Shown: positions 17,951-27,252 of the stretch, piece by piece
Numbering within the stretch: position 1 is the first letter of the stretch
How the letters are laid out: every line of letters starts with the position of its first letter
Notes under the pieces: model-generated
What the model saw: only the letters and a program-made list of their open reading frames with translations
The model's database searches: none
Told to the model about the DNA's origin: nothing
Made by a program: the position numbers and the translations under genes
Source: Ornithinibacillus sp. 4-3
GTDB taxonomy: Bacteria; Bacillota; Bacilli; Bacillales; Amphibacillaceae
NCBI RefSeq assembly: GCF_040958695.1
Contig: NZ_CP162599.1
Coordinates: forward strand, 1,150,001-1,214,000
Reading direction: 5' to 3'
Length of the DNA: 64,000 bases

Positions 17951-20113
17951 ATGAAAGAGAAAATAATCGATTTTTGTCAAAAAAACAAAAAGTATATGCT
18001 CTTTAGTCTTGCTTTTATTGTACTATTTGCTGTTTTAGGTTATTTATTTATTCTATTTGGCGGTCGACTTGTGGTAGATGAAAAACAGCTTTTATTAGAT
18101 GCTACAACGACCATTGAAACAGCAGATGGAACAGTTGTTCATGAACTATATAATGAGCGAAGATACCCAGTAACTTTAAATCAAGTACCTGAACATGTAC
18201 AGCAAGCTTTTGTCGCTGTAGAGGATGTTCGTTTTTACCAGCATGCAGGGGTTGATTTTAAATCAGTCTTACGTGCTGTATACCGTGATGTGATTGCGAT
18301 GAATAAAGTAGAAGGTGCTAGTACCATCACTCAGCAATTATCAAAGAATTTATTTTTGCAGAACGATAAAACATGGATGAGAAAAACGAAAGAAGTAATG
18401 GCAGCTATTTATCTAGAACGAAATTACACAAAGGAAGAAATTTTGGAACTTTATTTAAATAAGGTGTATTTTGGACATGGTGTTCATGGAATAGAAGCTG
18501 CTTCTAGAAAATTCTTCTCCAAAAGTGTGGAAGAACTAACTATAGCAGAAGGTGCGCTTTTAGCTGGAATTGTAAAATCGCCATCAGGTTATTCACCAAT
18601 TGATCAAGCAGAAAATGCATTAACACGAAGAAATGTTGTCTTAGCGTCAATGAATAATGCTGGAATGATTAATCATGAAACATTAAAGATGGAGCAAGGG
18701 AAAACGCTCGGTTTAAATCTAGAGGAGAGACCAAATCAAACCTTTGCAGCTAGTTATATTGATTTAGCTATTGATGAAGCTGCCAGCAAATATCAATTAT
18801 CATTAAATGAATTAAAAAGAGGCGGCTATCGAATTATTATTCATATGGATGAGCTTATCCAAAAAACAGCTTATGAAGAATTCCAAAACGACGTGTATTT
18901 CCCTGGAAATACAGAGGGAGTAGAGGGATCCTTTGTTATGATGGATGTAGAACGGGGGAATGTTGTTGCAGCGATTGGTGGTCGAGATTACCAATATGGT
19001 GATTTAAATCGTGTCCTTGTAAAAAGACAACCAGGTTCCACCATGAAGCCAATTGCTGTGTATGCCCCAGCGATGATGCAAGAAAATTATACTCCTTATA
19101 CAATTCTGCGTGATGATCCTCAAAATTATGGGGATTATGTGGCAAGTAATGTAGATGGTCAATATGATGGCATGGTGACTGTTTATGATGCAGTTGTAAA
19201 ATCCAAGAATGCTCCTGCAGTATGGCTACTTAATGAAATTGGTATCTCGCATGCGAAAAGCTACCTACAAAAGTTGGGTATTAATATTCCAGATGAAGGA
19301 CTTGCTATTGCTTTAGGTGGACTTTCAGAAGGGGTAACACCGATGGATATGATGAAAAGCTATCGTCCCTTTGCTCATCGAGGACAGATGATTGAGCCAA
19401 ATGTTATTAAAGAAATTATTAATCAAAGAGGAAATGTTGTTTTTGAAGAAAAGAAATTAACAGTAGAAGTATTTAACGCACAGGTTGCTTGGAATATGAC
19501 GAGCATCCTTTTACACACTGTTGAAACAGGGACAGCAAAGGCTGGCAACTACCGTAAGGAGCTTGCTGGAAAAACGGGTTCTACACAGCATCCCTTTGTT
19601 TCAGGAATGACAAAAGATGCCTGGTTTGTCGGATATACACCAGAATATGTAAGTGCATTATGGATGGGATATGATGTTTCAGACAAAGATCACTATTTAA
19701 CAGGTGGTAGCTCCTATCCAACAGAACTAACGAAGAAAATTTTGTCGGAAGTTGATGCAAAACGTCCACTTCAGGAGAAATTTGTCAAACCAGATACAGT
19801 GATAGATCTGCCTAAACCAATTCAATTACCAGAAATAAAAGATGTAGAAATACATTATTCCTTTGGGATATTTCCATTTATAAAAGGTAATATTACATGG
19901 AATGTAGATCACGCCGATGAACGAGTTGTATATCGAATCTATCGGGAAACAGAAGGTATTGATGAACGAATAGGAGAAGTTGTAGGAGAGAATTCTTTTA
20001 CTATTGATGATATATCTATTTTCGAATCAGAGAAATTTTATGTTGTTCCATATGATTCAAATACAAAAATAGAAGGAAATCCATCGAAAGTGGTTATACT
20101 GTCTGTTAAATGA
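17951..20113 (+). CDS. pbpF: Class A penicillin-binding protein PbpF
   Basis: A 720-residue bifunctional peptidoglycan synthase. One N-terminal transmembrane segment (about 15-38) precedes the glycosyltransferase family 51 domain (about 60-235; VEDVRFYQHAGVD, EGASTITQQLSKN, KVYFGHGVHGIEAAS). The transpeptidase domain follows, with Ser363 in PGSTMK, SKN near 418 and KTGST near 541. A C-terminal beta domain covers about 630-720. Length and neighbours (hmoB, hemE) match PbpF. GAAGGGGAG precedes the ATG. Confidence 0.94.
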   Translation: MKEKIIDFCQKNKKYMLFSLAFIVLFAVLGYLFILFGGRLVVDEKQLLLDATTTIETADGTVVHELYNERRYPVTLNQVPEHVQQAFVAVEDVRFYQHAGVDFKSVLRAVYRDVIAMNKVEGASTITQQLSKNLFLQNDKTWMRKTKEVMAAIYLERNYTKEEILELYLNKVYFGHGVHGIEAASRKFFSKSVEELTIAEGALLAGIVKSPSGYSPIDQAENALTRRNVVLASMNNAGMINHETLKMEQGKTLGLNLEERPNQTFAASYIDLAIDEAASKYQLSLNELKRGGYRIIIHMDELIQKTAYEEFQNDVYFPGNTEGVEGSFVMMDVERGNVVAAIGGRDYQYGDLNRVLVKRQPGSTMKPIAVYAPAMMQENYTPYTILRDDPQNYGDYVASNVDGQYDGMVTVYDAVVKSKNAPAVWLLNEIGISHAKSYLQKLGINIPDEGLAIALGGLSEGVTPMDMMKSYRPFAHRGQMIEPNVIKEIINQRGNVVFEEKKLTVEVFNAQVAWNMTSILLHTVETGTAKAGNYRKELAGKTGSTQHPFVSGMTKDAWFVGYTPEYVSALWMGYDVSDKDHYLTGGSSYPTELTKKILSEVDAKRPLQEKFVKPDTVIDLPKPIQLPEIKDVEIHYSFGIFPFIKGNITWNVDHADERVVYRIYRETEGIDERIGEVVGENSFTIDDISIFESEKFYVVPYDSNTKIEGNPSKVVILSVK

Positions 20114-20138
20114 ATCAAATTTATGACAAATAGAGTCC

Positions 20139-20175
20139 TTTACTATACAGATAACTTAATTATCGCTATAGTAAA
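20139..20175. promoter_or_regulatory. Palindromic element upstream of hemE
   Basis: TTTACTATA (20139-20147) and TATAGTAAA (20167-20175) are perfect 9-bp inverted arms with inner arms ATAA/TTAT. No T-run follows, so it resembles an operator or mRNA hairpin rather than a terminator. Function is unknown. Confidence 0.45.
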
Positions 20176-20239
20176 TTGAGGAATGTTCAAATCCAATCGT
20201 GGGTTGGAGTTTTGAGAATATATTAAAAGGATTGAGAAT

Positions 20240-21274
20240 ATGTCGCAAAAAATTAACGATACGATTATTAGAGCATATCGTGGAGAAAAAACAGAATACA
20301 CACCAGCTTGGTATATGCGTCAAGCAGGACGCTCACAAAAAGAATATTTAGAAATTCGTCGAAAGCACACATTATTTGATATCACACATAATCCTGAATT
20401 ATGTGCATATGTGACAAGACTTCCAGTAGAACAATACAATAATGATGCAGCAATTTTGTATAAAGATATTATGACTCCACTTCCGGCAATTGGGATGGAT
20501 GTTGAAATGAAACCAGGAATTGGTCCTGTTATTGATAAACCAATTCGAACAAAGGCAGATATTGAACGCCTTGGAACAATTAATCCAGTTGAAGATATTC
20601 CATATGTATTAGAAACAATTAAGCTCTTAACGGAAGAGCAGCTTAAAGTACCATTGATTGGATTCAGCGGTGCGCCATTTACATTAGCTAGCTATATGAT
20701 TGAAGGGGGACCTTCAAAAAATTATGGAAAAACAAAAGCATTTATGTACAGCCAACCAGATGCATGGTTCCTACTTATGGACAAACTAGCTGATATGGTA
20801 ATTCCATATGTTAAGGCGCAAATTGATGCTGGAGTTTCGGCAGTACAAGTCTTTGATTCTTGGGTTGGTGCACTAAATAGCGCAGATTATCGAAATTTCA
20901 TCAAGCCTGTAATGCATCGTATTTTTTCAGAGTTGAAGAAGGAAAATGTACCGTTAATTACATTTGGTATTCATGCACGTCATTTATTACCAGAGTGGAA
21001 TGATCTACCTGTTGATGTTATTGGTTTAGATTGGCGTACATCTATCTCTGAGGCGCGTGAATTAGGAGTAACAAAAGTATTACAAGGAAATCTAGATCCG
21101 ACTATTTTGTTGGCGGATTGGGAAACAATTGAAACACGTACAAAAGCTATCTTAGATGAAGGTATGAAGGATGGTAAGCATGTGTTTAATTTAGGGCATG
21201 GAGTTACTCCAGATATTAAACAAGATACTTTGAAACGATTAACAGAACTAGTTCATACGTATTCAAAAAGATAA
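20240..21274 (+). CDS. hemE: Uroporphyrinogen decarboxylase
   Basis: A 344-residue TIM-barrel enzyme converting uroporphyrinogen III to coproporphyrinogen III in the cytosol. It carries both family signatures: [11 protein letters not shown] (about 22-32) at the N terminus and the [17 protein letters not shown] block (about 141-157). The FDSWVGALN and [11 protein letters not shown] segments complete the active site. It is first of the hemE-hemH-hemY group; 226 bp separate it from hemH, much more than in a tight operon. Confidence 0.96.
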   Translation: MSQKINDTIIRAYRGEKTEYTPAWYMRQAGRSQKEYLEIRRKHTLFDITHNPELCAYVTRLPVEQYNNDAAILYKDIMTPLPAIGMDVEMKPGIGPVIDKPIRTKADIERLGTINPVEDIPYVLETIKLLTEEQLKVPLIGFSGAPFTLASYMIEGGPSKNYGKTKAFMYSQPDAWFLLMDKLADMVIPYVKAQIDAGVSAVQVFDSWVGALNSADYRNFIKPVMHRIFSELKKENVPLITFGIHARHLLPEWNDLPVDVIGLDWRTSISEARELGVTKVLQGNLDPTILLADWETIETRTKAILDEGMKDGKHVFNLGHGVTPDIKQDTLKRLTELVHTYSKR

Positions 21275-21295
21275 TGATTCATAATGAGTATAAAA

Positions 21296-21370
21296 AAGAA
21301 CGGATACGAACATACGAAAGCATACTTCACCAGAAGAAAGCGACAGTAAACGTAATTCCGTTCTTCGGTG
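21296..21370. repeat. Inverted repeat in the hemE-hemH gap
   Basis: AAGAACGGA (21296-21304) and TCCGTTCTT (21357-21365) are perfect inverse copies; an alternative inner stem joins CACCAGAAGAA with TTCTTCGGTG. No T-run follows. The segment has more CG dinucleotides than its surroundings, so it may be a degraded dispersed repeat or an mRNA-processing structure. Confidence 0.45.
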
Positions 21371-21500
21371 TGAAAACGAAAAACACAAAAATTGTATTAG
21401 CGTAACTGAGATAAAGAAAAGTAAGCTAGTTATCAAAGTCTGCTGAAAAAGTAATGACTTTAAAATAATCTTTAAAAATTAAAAAAGAGGTGTCAAGAAA

Positions 21501-22445
21501 TTGAGCAGAAAAAAAGTGGGACTATTAGTTATGGCATATGGAACTCCATACAAGGAAGAGGATATTGAGCGTTACTATACCCATATTAGACATGGAAGAA
21601 AGCCTTCTGAAGAAGCGTTACAAGATTTAACAGAAAGATATCGTGCAATTGGTGGTATTTCACCATTAGCAGAAATCACAAAAGCTCAGGCAAATGGTTT
21701 GATGGACAAATTAAATGAAATACAAGATGAACTGGAATTTTCAGTGTACATCGGTCTAAAGCATATTGAGCCATTTATTGAAGACGCTGTTCAGCAAATG
21801 AAAGATGATGGGATAGAAGAAGCAGTTTCTATCGTGTTAGCACCACATTACTCTAAATTTAGTGTTAATACATATAATGAAAGAGCGGTACAAGAAGCAG
21901 AGAAATTAGGTGGTTTAAAAATTTCTTCTGTGAAGCATTGGCATAATGTAGAAGGATTTATTAATTTATGGTCAGAACATTTGACGAAGACTTTGGACAG
22001 TATGCCTAAAGAAGAACGTGATCATTCTATGTTAATCGTGTCTGCGCATAGTTTACCAGAGCGCTTTGTAACTGGCGGGGACCCTTATGTAGAACAATTA
22101 GAAGAAACAGCACGTCTTATTGCTGAAAAAGCTGGTGTAAAAGATTATCGTATTGGTTGGCAAAGTGAAGGAAACACACCAGATCCTTGGTTGGGTCCAG
22201 ATGTTCAAGATTTAACTCGAGATTTATATAATGAAGGGAAATATAAAGCATTTATTTATGCGCCTGTTGGATTTGTAGCGGATCATTTAGAAGTACTTTA
22301 TGACAATGACTATGAATGTAAAGTTGTTTGTGATGAAGTCGGTGCAAAATATTATCGTCCAAAAATGCCAAATACAGAACCGCAATTTATTGAAATGCTT
22401 GCAGGAGTGTGCTTGAATCAATTGAAGCGTGACACCAATGAGTAA
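21501..22445 (+). CDS. hemH: Coproporphyrin III ferrochelatase
   Basis: A 314-residue chelatase that inserts Fe2+ into the porphyrin. In Firmicutes the substrate is coproporphyrin III (CpfC). Seen are [10 protein letters not shown] at the N terminus, the catalytic His in [10 protein letters not shown] (about 182-191), [15 protein letters not shown] and [17 protein letters not shown], with Glu in the last block. It starts at TTG with AAAGAGGTG upstream. It overlaps the next gene by 8 bp. Confidence 0.95.
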   Translation: MSRKKVGLLVMAYGTPYKEEDIERYYTHIRHGRKPSEEALQDLTERYRAIGGISPLAEITKAQANGLMDKLNEIQDELEFSVYIGLKHIEPFIEDAVQQMKDDGIEEAVSIVLAPHYSKFSVNTYNERAVQEAEKLGGLKISSVKHWHNVEGFINLWSEHLTKTLDSMPKEERDHSMLIVSAHSLPERFVTGGDPYVEQLEETARLIAEKAGVKDYRIGWQSEGNTPDPWLGPDVQDLTRDLYNEGKYKAFIYAPVGFVADHLEVLYDNDYECKVVCDEVGAKYYRPKMPNTEPQFIEMLAGVCLNQLKRDTNE

Positions 22446-23844
22446 AGAAAAAAATATTGTCATTGTTGGTGGGGGAATCACCGGTTTAGCAACTGCTTTT
22501 TATTTACAAAAGGAAATAAAAGAAAAACAATTACCATACACCATTGAATTGATTGAAGCGAGTGATCGTCTAGGTGGAAAAATTAAAACCTTTCGTAAAG
22601 ATGGCTTTGTTATTGAACGAGGACCAGACTCTTTCTTGGCACGTAAGCAACCAGCTGTAAAACTAGCTGAAGATCTAGGTATTGCTGATCAGCTTGTGCG
22701 TAATGGAACAGGGCAATCATATATCTTAGCAAATAATAAATTGCATAAAATGCCACAAGGTTCTTTTATGGGTGTACCAACAGAGTCAAAACCTTTCTTA
22801 TTCTCTGGCTTATTCTCGACTAAAGGAAAGATGCGAGCAGGTTTTGATTTTGTTTTGCCAAAAGGGAAAGCTGTAGAAGATCAATCATTAGGAATGTTCT
22901 TTCGACACCGTTTTGGTGATGAGCTTGTTGATAACCTAATTGAACCATTATTATCTGGTATTTATGCGGGAGATATGAATAAGATGAGCCTAATGGCCAC
23001 TTTTCCTAACTTTTACCATTTAGAGCAACAGCATCGCAGTCTTATCAAGGGATTAAAGAAATCTATGCCACCGAAGAAAAAAACGAAAGAAAAACCAAAA
23101 GGTGGAATGTTCTATTCGTTTAAAAACGGACTTGAGACTTACATAGATGCATTAAAGCAACAACTGCAAGACATAAAAATTACAATGCATGAACAAGTCG
23201 ATCATATTGAAAAGAAGGAACAAGGCTATCATTTGCTGTTAAGCAGTGGTATGGTTGCAAAGGCAGATGCAATTGTTTTAACTTCTGCACATCACACAGT
23301 ACCAAAAATGTTTAGTCAGTATGATTTCTTCCAAGTGCTTAATGATATCCCATCAACATCTGTAGCAAATGTAGCATTAGCTTTTGATGAAAAAGCACTA
23401 AAGAAAGATATTGATGGTACTGGCTTTGTTGTAACAAGAAAGAGTGATTATCGAATTACAGCTTGCACATGGACACATCGTAAATGGCCGAATTCAACGC
23501 CAGCTGGAAAAGTATTATTACGCACATATATTGGCAAGCCAGGAGATCAGGAAATCGTTGATCTGCCGGATGATGAAATTATTGATATTGTACTACGTGA
23601 TTTAAATAAAACGATGAAAATCAAGAAGAAGCCTGAGTTCTACGTAATTACAAGATGGAAAGAAGCAATGCCTCAATATACAGTTGGTCATATTGAAAGA
23701 CTAAATCATATCCGAACAGAAATGCTAAACCATTTACCTGGAACATTCCTTGCAGGTAGCTCTTATGAAGGTTTAGGAATTCCAGATTGTATTGAACAAG
23801 GGGAAAAAGCAGTACAGCAAGTGCTTGATTTCTTAAATGATTAA
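22438..23844 (+). CDS. hemY: Coproporphyrinogen III oxidase (HemY/CgoX type)
   Basis: An FAD flavoprotein of about 468 residues oxidising coproporphyrinogen III to coproporphyrin III in the Gram-positive haem pathway. The dinucleotide-binding motif [14 protein letters not shown] is at residues 6-19 and is followed by [11 protein letters not shown]. The C-terminal FAD segment is [17 protein letters not shown]. The ATG at 22438 overlaps the hemH stop by 8 bp, indicating coupling; a GTG three codons upstream is an alternative start. A basic insertion, [14 protein letters not shown], occurs near 210. Confidence 0.94.
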   Translation: MSKEKNIVIVGGGITGLATAFYLQKEIKEKQLPYTIELIEASDRLGGKIKTFRKDGFVIERGPDSFLARKQPAVKLAEDLGIADQLVRNGTGQSYILANNKLHKMPQGSFMGVPTESKPFLFSGLFSTKGKMRAGFDFVLPKGKAVEDQSLGMFFRHRFGDELVDNLIEPLLSGIYAGDMNKMSLMATFPNFYHLEQQHRSLIKGLKKSMPPKKKTKEKPKGGMFYSFKNGLETYIDALKQQLQDIKITMHEQVDHIEKKEQGYHLLLSSGMVAKADAIVLTSAHHTVPKMFSQYDFFQVLNDIPSTSVANVALAFDEKALKKDIDGTGFVVTRKSDYRITACTWTHRKWPNSTPAGKVLLRTYIGKPGDQEIVDLPDDEIIDIVLRDLNKTMKIKKKPEFYVITRWKEAMPQYTVGHIERLNHIRTEMLNHLPGTFLAGSSYEGLGIPDCIEQGEKAVQQVLDFLND

Positions 23845-23851
23845 CAGATAA

Positions 23852-23886
23852 AGGACTGGACAAAAAATTGTTCAGTCTTTTTTTAT
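23852..23886 (+). terminator. Terminator of the haem genes
   Basis: GGACTGGACAA and TTGTTCAGTC pair around a short A-rich loop and run into eight T residues. Confidence 0.85.
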
Positions 23887-24014
23887 AAAGGAAAGCGAAG
23901 TATTAAATTCTTTTAACCCTGCCTAATAGCATAATTGATTTTGTAGAATGTTCTTTTTCACCTAAATACAGTATGATGAAAATAAAGAAACATTAATAAA
24001 TGAGGTGATAAGTG

Positions 24015-24752
24015 ATGAAATTAACAGTAGTAGGTTGTTGGGGCGGCTATCCAGCAAAAGACGGAGCTACTTCCTGTTACTTACTTGAAAAGGATGGCTT
24101 TGTATTAGCTATAGACATGGGGAGCGGTGCTTTAGCAAAGTTACAGCATTATTATTCTGTGATGGACCTTGACGCAGTAATTCTTTCACATTACCATCAT
24201 GATCATATGGCAGATATTGGTGTGTTACAATACGCACGTCTGACTCAATTTTATGTAACAGGGAAAGATACTATTTTACCTATTTATGGCCATTTAGAGG
24301 ATGAGGAAGGTTTTGCGAAATTAACACATCAATTTACAAAAGGCGAAGTATATGAACCAGATAAAACATTAACTCTCGGCCCATTTTCCATCACTTTTCT
24401 AAAGACAGCTCACCCAGTTCCATGCTATGGCATGCGAATTACTGATGGAGAGACAAGTCTTGTATATACAGCAGATACTGCATTTCAAACGGAATGGATT
24501 TCATTTGCAGAAAATGCAGATTTACTTATTGCAGATTGTAATTTTTTTGCTGACCAAGACGGTTCAGTAGCTGGTCATATGACAAGTAAAGAGGCAGCAA
24601 CTATTGCGCAAAAGGCGAATGTTGGACATTTATTATTAAGTCATTTGCCACAGTATGGAGATTTACAGCAATTATGTACAGAAGCTAGCGAATTTTATCA
24701 AGGTACGATAGACTTGGCGACAACTGGCTTTGTATGGGAAAATGAAAAATAA
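24015..24752 (+). CDS. yhfI: MBL-fold metallohydrolase, YhfI-like
   Basis: A 245-residue metallo-beta-lactamase-fold hydrolase of the RNase Z-like branch. Metal ligands: SHYHHDHMAD (about 58-67), the His in KTAHPVPCYG (near 136), Asp in YTADTAF (near 157) and a C-terminal SHLPQ His (near 216). The substrate is unknown; phosphodiester or cyclic nucleotide hydrolysis is possible. GAGGTGAT favours the ATG at 24015 over the GTG one codon earlier. The lplJ gene follows as in B. subtilis yhfI-yhfJ. Confidence 0.86.
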   Translation: MKLTVVGCWGGYPAKDGATSCYLLEKDGFVLAIDMGSGALAKLQHYYSVMDLDAVILSHYHHDHMADIGVLQYARLTQFYVTGKDTILPIYGHLEDEEGFAKLTHQFTKGEVYEPDKTLTLGPFSITFLKTAHPVPCYGMRITDGETSLVYTADTAFQTEWISFAENADLLIADCNFFADQDGSVAGHMTSKEAATIAQKANVGHLLLSHLPQYGDLQQLCTEASEFYQGTIDLATTGFVWENEK

Positions 24753-24839
24753 TATGCTTATACTTTGAATGCATGTTCTTTTTTTATAAACTAAAGAGAA
24801 GACCACTTAATCTATTAAAGAAAATGGAGGTAATGTAGA

Positions 24840-25835
24840 ATGAAGTTTATTGATAATAAAGGAATTACAGATCCTTATATTAACTTAGCAATTGAAGAAT
24901 ATATTTTACAAAATTTCGGAAATGAAGATACATATTTATTATTTTATATTAATGGTCCATGTATTATTATTGGGCGTAACCAAAACTCTGTAGAAGAAAT
25001 CAATACAGATTATGTAGATAGTAATGGTATTAAAGTTGTTCGACGTCTTTCTGGTGGTGGAGCTGTATACCAGGATTTAGGTAATTTGAACTTTAGTTTT
25101 ATTACTAAAGATGATGGAGAAAGCTTCCATAATTTCGCAAAATTTACCCAGCCTGTTGTTAAAGCATTAAACAGACTAGGGGTGCCAGCAGAGTTGATAG
25201 GACGTAATGATTTAGTTGTAGAAGGACGTAAAATTTCGGGGAATGCTCAGTTCTCTACAAAAGGTCGAATGTTTAGCCACGGTACGCTTATTTATGATTC
25301 AGAGATTGAGCATATTGTTTCCTCATTAAATGTGAGTAAAGAAAAAATTGAATCAAAAGGTATTAAATCCATCCGTAGTCGTGTAGCCAATATTTCTGAG
25401 TATTTGACAGAGAAGAAAACAATGGAAGAGTTTGTTGAAATTCTTTTATGCTACATATTTGATGTGGCAGATGTAAAGGATGTTCCAAAGTATGAACTAA
25501 CAGAAAAAGACTGGGAAAATATCTATGAAATTTCTAAAAAACGCTATCAAAAATGGGAATGGAACTTTGGGAAATCACCAGCATTTAATATTAAAGCTTC
25601 TCATAAATTCCCATCTGGACTATTAGATGTTCGTTTAGATGTGAAAAAAGGAATCATTGAAAACTGTAAAATTTATGGTGATTTCTTCGGTTTAGGGGAT
25701 GTTAAAGATATTGAAGAAAAACTAATTGGCGTTCGCCACGAGCGAAAAGCATTAGAAGAAGCATTAACTGATGTCGATGTGCCATATTACTTAGGAAAAA
25801 TTCAAAAAGAAGATTTAATTCATTTAATTTATTAA
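24840..25835 (+). CDS. lplJ: Lipoate-protein ligase
   Basis: A 331-residue ligase that activates lipoate with ATP and attaches it to lipoyl domains, here probably salvaging lipoate for GcvH and dehydrogenase E2 subunits. The conserved RRLSGGGAVYQDLGNLNFSF (about 71-90) is the lipoyl-AMP-binding motif. KISGNAQFSTKGRMFSHGTLIYD (about 130-152) holds the catalytic Lys. The C-terminal accessory domain spans about 250-331. GGAGG precedes the ATG. It corresponds to YhfJ/LplJ in position. Confidence 0.94.
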   Translation: MKFIDNKGITDPYINLAIEEYILQNFGNEDTYLLFYINGPCIIIGRNQNSVEEINTDYVDSNGIKVVRRLSGGGAVYQDLGNLNFSFITKDDGESFHNFAKFTQPVVKALNRLGVPAELIGRNDLVVEGRKISGNAQFSTKGRMFSHGTLIYDSEIEHIVSSLNVSKEKIESKGIKSIRSRVANISEYLTEKKTMEEFVEILLCYIFDVADVKDVPKYELTEKDWENIYEISKKRYQKWEWNFGKSPAFNIKASHKFPSGLLDVRLDVKKGIIENCKIYGDFFGLGDVKDIEEKLIGVRHERKALEEALTDVDVPYYLGKIQKEDLIHLIY

Positions 25836-25840
25836 GGGAA

Positions 25841-25876
25841 AGATACAGCTTATGAATGACATAGGCTGTATTTTTC
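25841..25876 (+). terminator. Terminator of lplJ
   Basis: ATACAGC (25843-25849) pairs with GCTGTAT (25865-25871), extended by a CTTATG/CATAGG stem, followed by T residues. Confidence 0.8.
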
Positions 25877-25898
25877 AAATTCATTAAGGAGGGACATA

Positions 25899-26951
25899 AT
25901 GAATAAGGATTTTTTAATGGATTTACTTCATACTGCTTCACCATCTGGACACGAGGTAGAAGTACAGAAGAAATGGTTAAACTATACGAAACAATTTGCT
26001 GATGAAATAAGAATTGATGATATTGGTAATGCCATTGCAATTTTAAATCCTGACGCAAAATTTAAAATTTTATTAGCAGGTCATTGTGATGAAATTGGTT
26101 TAGTAGTTAATCGTATCGATGAAGAAGGATTTTTATACTTTGAACGAGTTGGAGGAATTAACCCGAAAGCAGCAGTTGGGATGAAGGTGAATGTGTTAAC
26201 CGAAGAAAAGACATTACCTGGAGTCATTGGAGTTAATGCACAGCACCATGGAGGTATTAAAAAGGATTTTACATTAGCGGATTTATTTATTGATTGTGGC
26301 TTTAAATCGAAAGCAGAAGCCAATCAATATGTTCATATAGGAGATTACATTGTATATGAATCACAACCGGATACGCTAATGAATCGTTATCTTACAGCTC
26401 GAGGCTTAGACAATCGAACAGGCGCATTTATTGTGGCTGAGGTACTTCGCAAATTAAAAGAAAAAAATTGTAATGTCGGTGTCTATGCAGCTAGTACTGT
26501 GAATGAAGAAACGAATATGAGTGGTGCTTATTTTGCAGCAGCAGGAATTCAACCAAATGTTGCGATTGCCACTGATGTAACCTTTGCGACAGACTACCCA
26601 ACAGTAGATAAGCAAAAACATGGAGATGTTCGTTTAGAGCAAGGACCTGTTATAGCAAAAGGAAATATATTAAATAAGAAAATAATTCAATTATTAGAAC
26701 AAGCTGCAAAAGAAGAAAATATACCACTACAATATGAATTAGTGAACGAAAAAACACATACAGATGTAGATTTAATGCTTTATACGAATAAAGGTGTTCC
26801 ATCTGCAATGGTATCCTTACCATTACGTTATATGCATGCACCATTGGAAGTAGTAAGCTTTAAGGATTTAGAATATGAGATAAATCTATTAGTAAAAATG
26901 ATCGCTAATTTAACAGGTGAGGAAAAATTAAGTCCATTAGCAGAAATTTAA
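25899..26951 (+). CDS. yhfE: M42-family aminopeptidase (YhfE-like)
   Basis: A 350-residue cytosolic dinuclear metal aminopeptidase of family M42 (glutamyl/deblocking aminopeptidase type), often misnamed endoglucanase. Metal and catalytic residues: His in LAGHCDEIGLV (about 65-75), Asp in ARGLDNRTGAF (about 170), Glu pair in NEETNMSGA (about 205), Asp in IATDVTFA (about 225) and His in LRYMHAPLEVV near 313. AAGGAGGG precedes the ATG. The cellular role is probably peptide turnover. Confidence 0.9.
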   Translation: MNKDFLMDLLHTASPSGHEVEVQKKWLNYTKQFADEIRIDDIGNAIAILNPDAKFKILLAGHCDEIGLVVNRIDEEGFLYFERVGGINPKAAVGMKVNVLTEEKTLPGVIGVNAQHHGGIKKDFTLADLFIDCGFKSKAEANQYVHIGDYIVYESQPDTLMNRYLTARGLDNRTGAFIVAEVLRKLKEKNCNVGVYAASTVNEETNMSGAYFAAAGIQPNVAIATDVTFATDYPTVDKQKHGDVRLEQGPVIAKGNILNKKIIQLLEQAAKEENIPLQYELVNEKTHTDVDLMLYTNKGVPSAMVSLPLRYMHAPLEVVSFKDLEYEINLLVKMIANLTGEEKLSPLAEI

Positions 26952-26973
26952 TTACAAATAGTAGGAAAATAAG

Positions 26974-27014
26974 ACAGTAGAAGGTTAATTTATATTAATT
27001 TTCTACTGTTTTTA
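26974..27014 (+). terminator. Terminator of the M42 peptidase gene
   Basis: ACAGTAGAA (26974-26982) pairs with TTCTACTGT (27001-27009), with an inner AT-rich stem and a T-run. Confidence 0.88.
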
Positions 27015-27054
27015 TTGTGGAAAAAAGAATAGAATTCATTAATTTCAGAAAAAA

Positions 27055-27083
27055 TTGACTTATCTTATTAGATTGACTATAAT
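27055..27083 (+). promoter_or_regulatory. Sigma-A promoter of the peptide-binding lipoprotein gene
   Basis: TTGACT at 27055-27060 and TATAAT at 27078-27083 are separated by exactly 17 bp. The predicted start is near 27090, about 160 bases before the coding region. Confidence 0.85.
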
Positions 27084-27093
27084 GAAAATTAAT

Positions 27094-27185
27094 CACATAG
27101 GTCTATTGTTGGGTAAAATGTTCTAAGGAGGGGAATTTTTTAGAAATAATAGCCCAGGAAACAATAAATCTATGTAAATTTTTTT
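27094..27185 (+). promoter_or_regulatory. Terminator-like leader hairpin (possible attenuator)
   Basis: ACATAGGTCTATTGTTGGG (27095-27113) pairs with a segment ending at 27175 (CCC at 27153, then AACAATAAATCTATGT) with one mismatch and a four-base bulge, followed by AAATTTTTTT. The loop holds AAGGAGGGG and a small TTCTAA/TTAGAA stem. It lies between promoter and gene, starting almost at the predicted first base of the transcript. Confidence 0.6.
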
Positions 27186-27252
27186 GAGTAAAATGTTCTT
27201 TAAAACGACTGAATTTGATCTTAAAAAAACAGAAAAAGAAAAGGGGAATACA

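Noticed and set aside
25702..26058. 118-residue minus-strand frame across the lplJ/M42 junction
   Set aside because: It overlaps two strong plus-strand genes and the lplJ terminator; low-complexity Leu-rich translation typical of antisense.
27184..27252. TTG start for the solute-binding protein at 27184
   Set aside because: It would place 23 polar residues before the signal peptide and starts within the terminator T-run.
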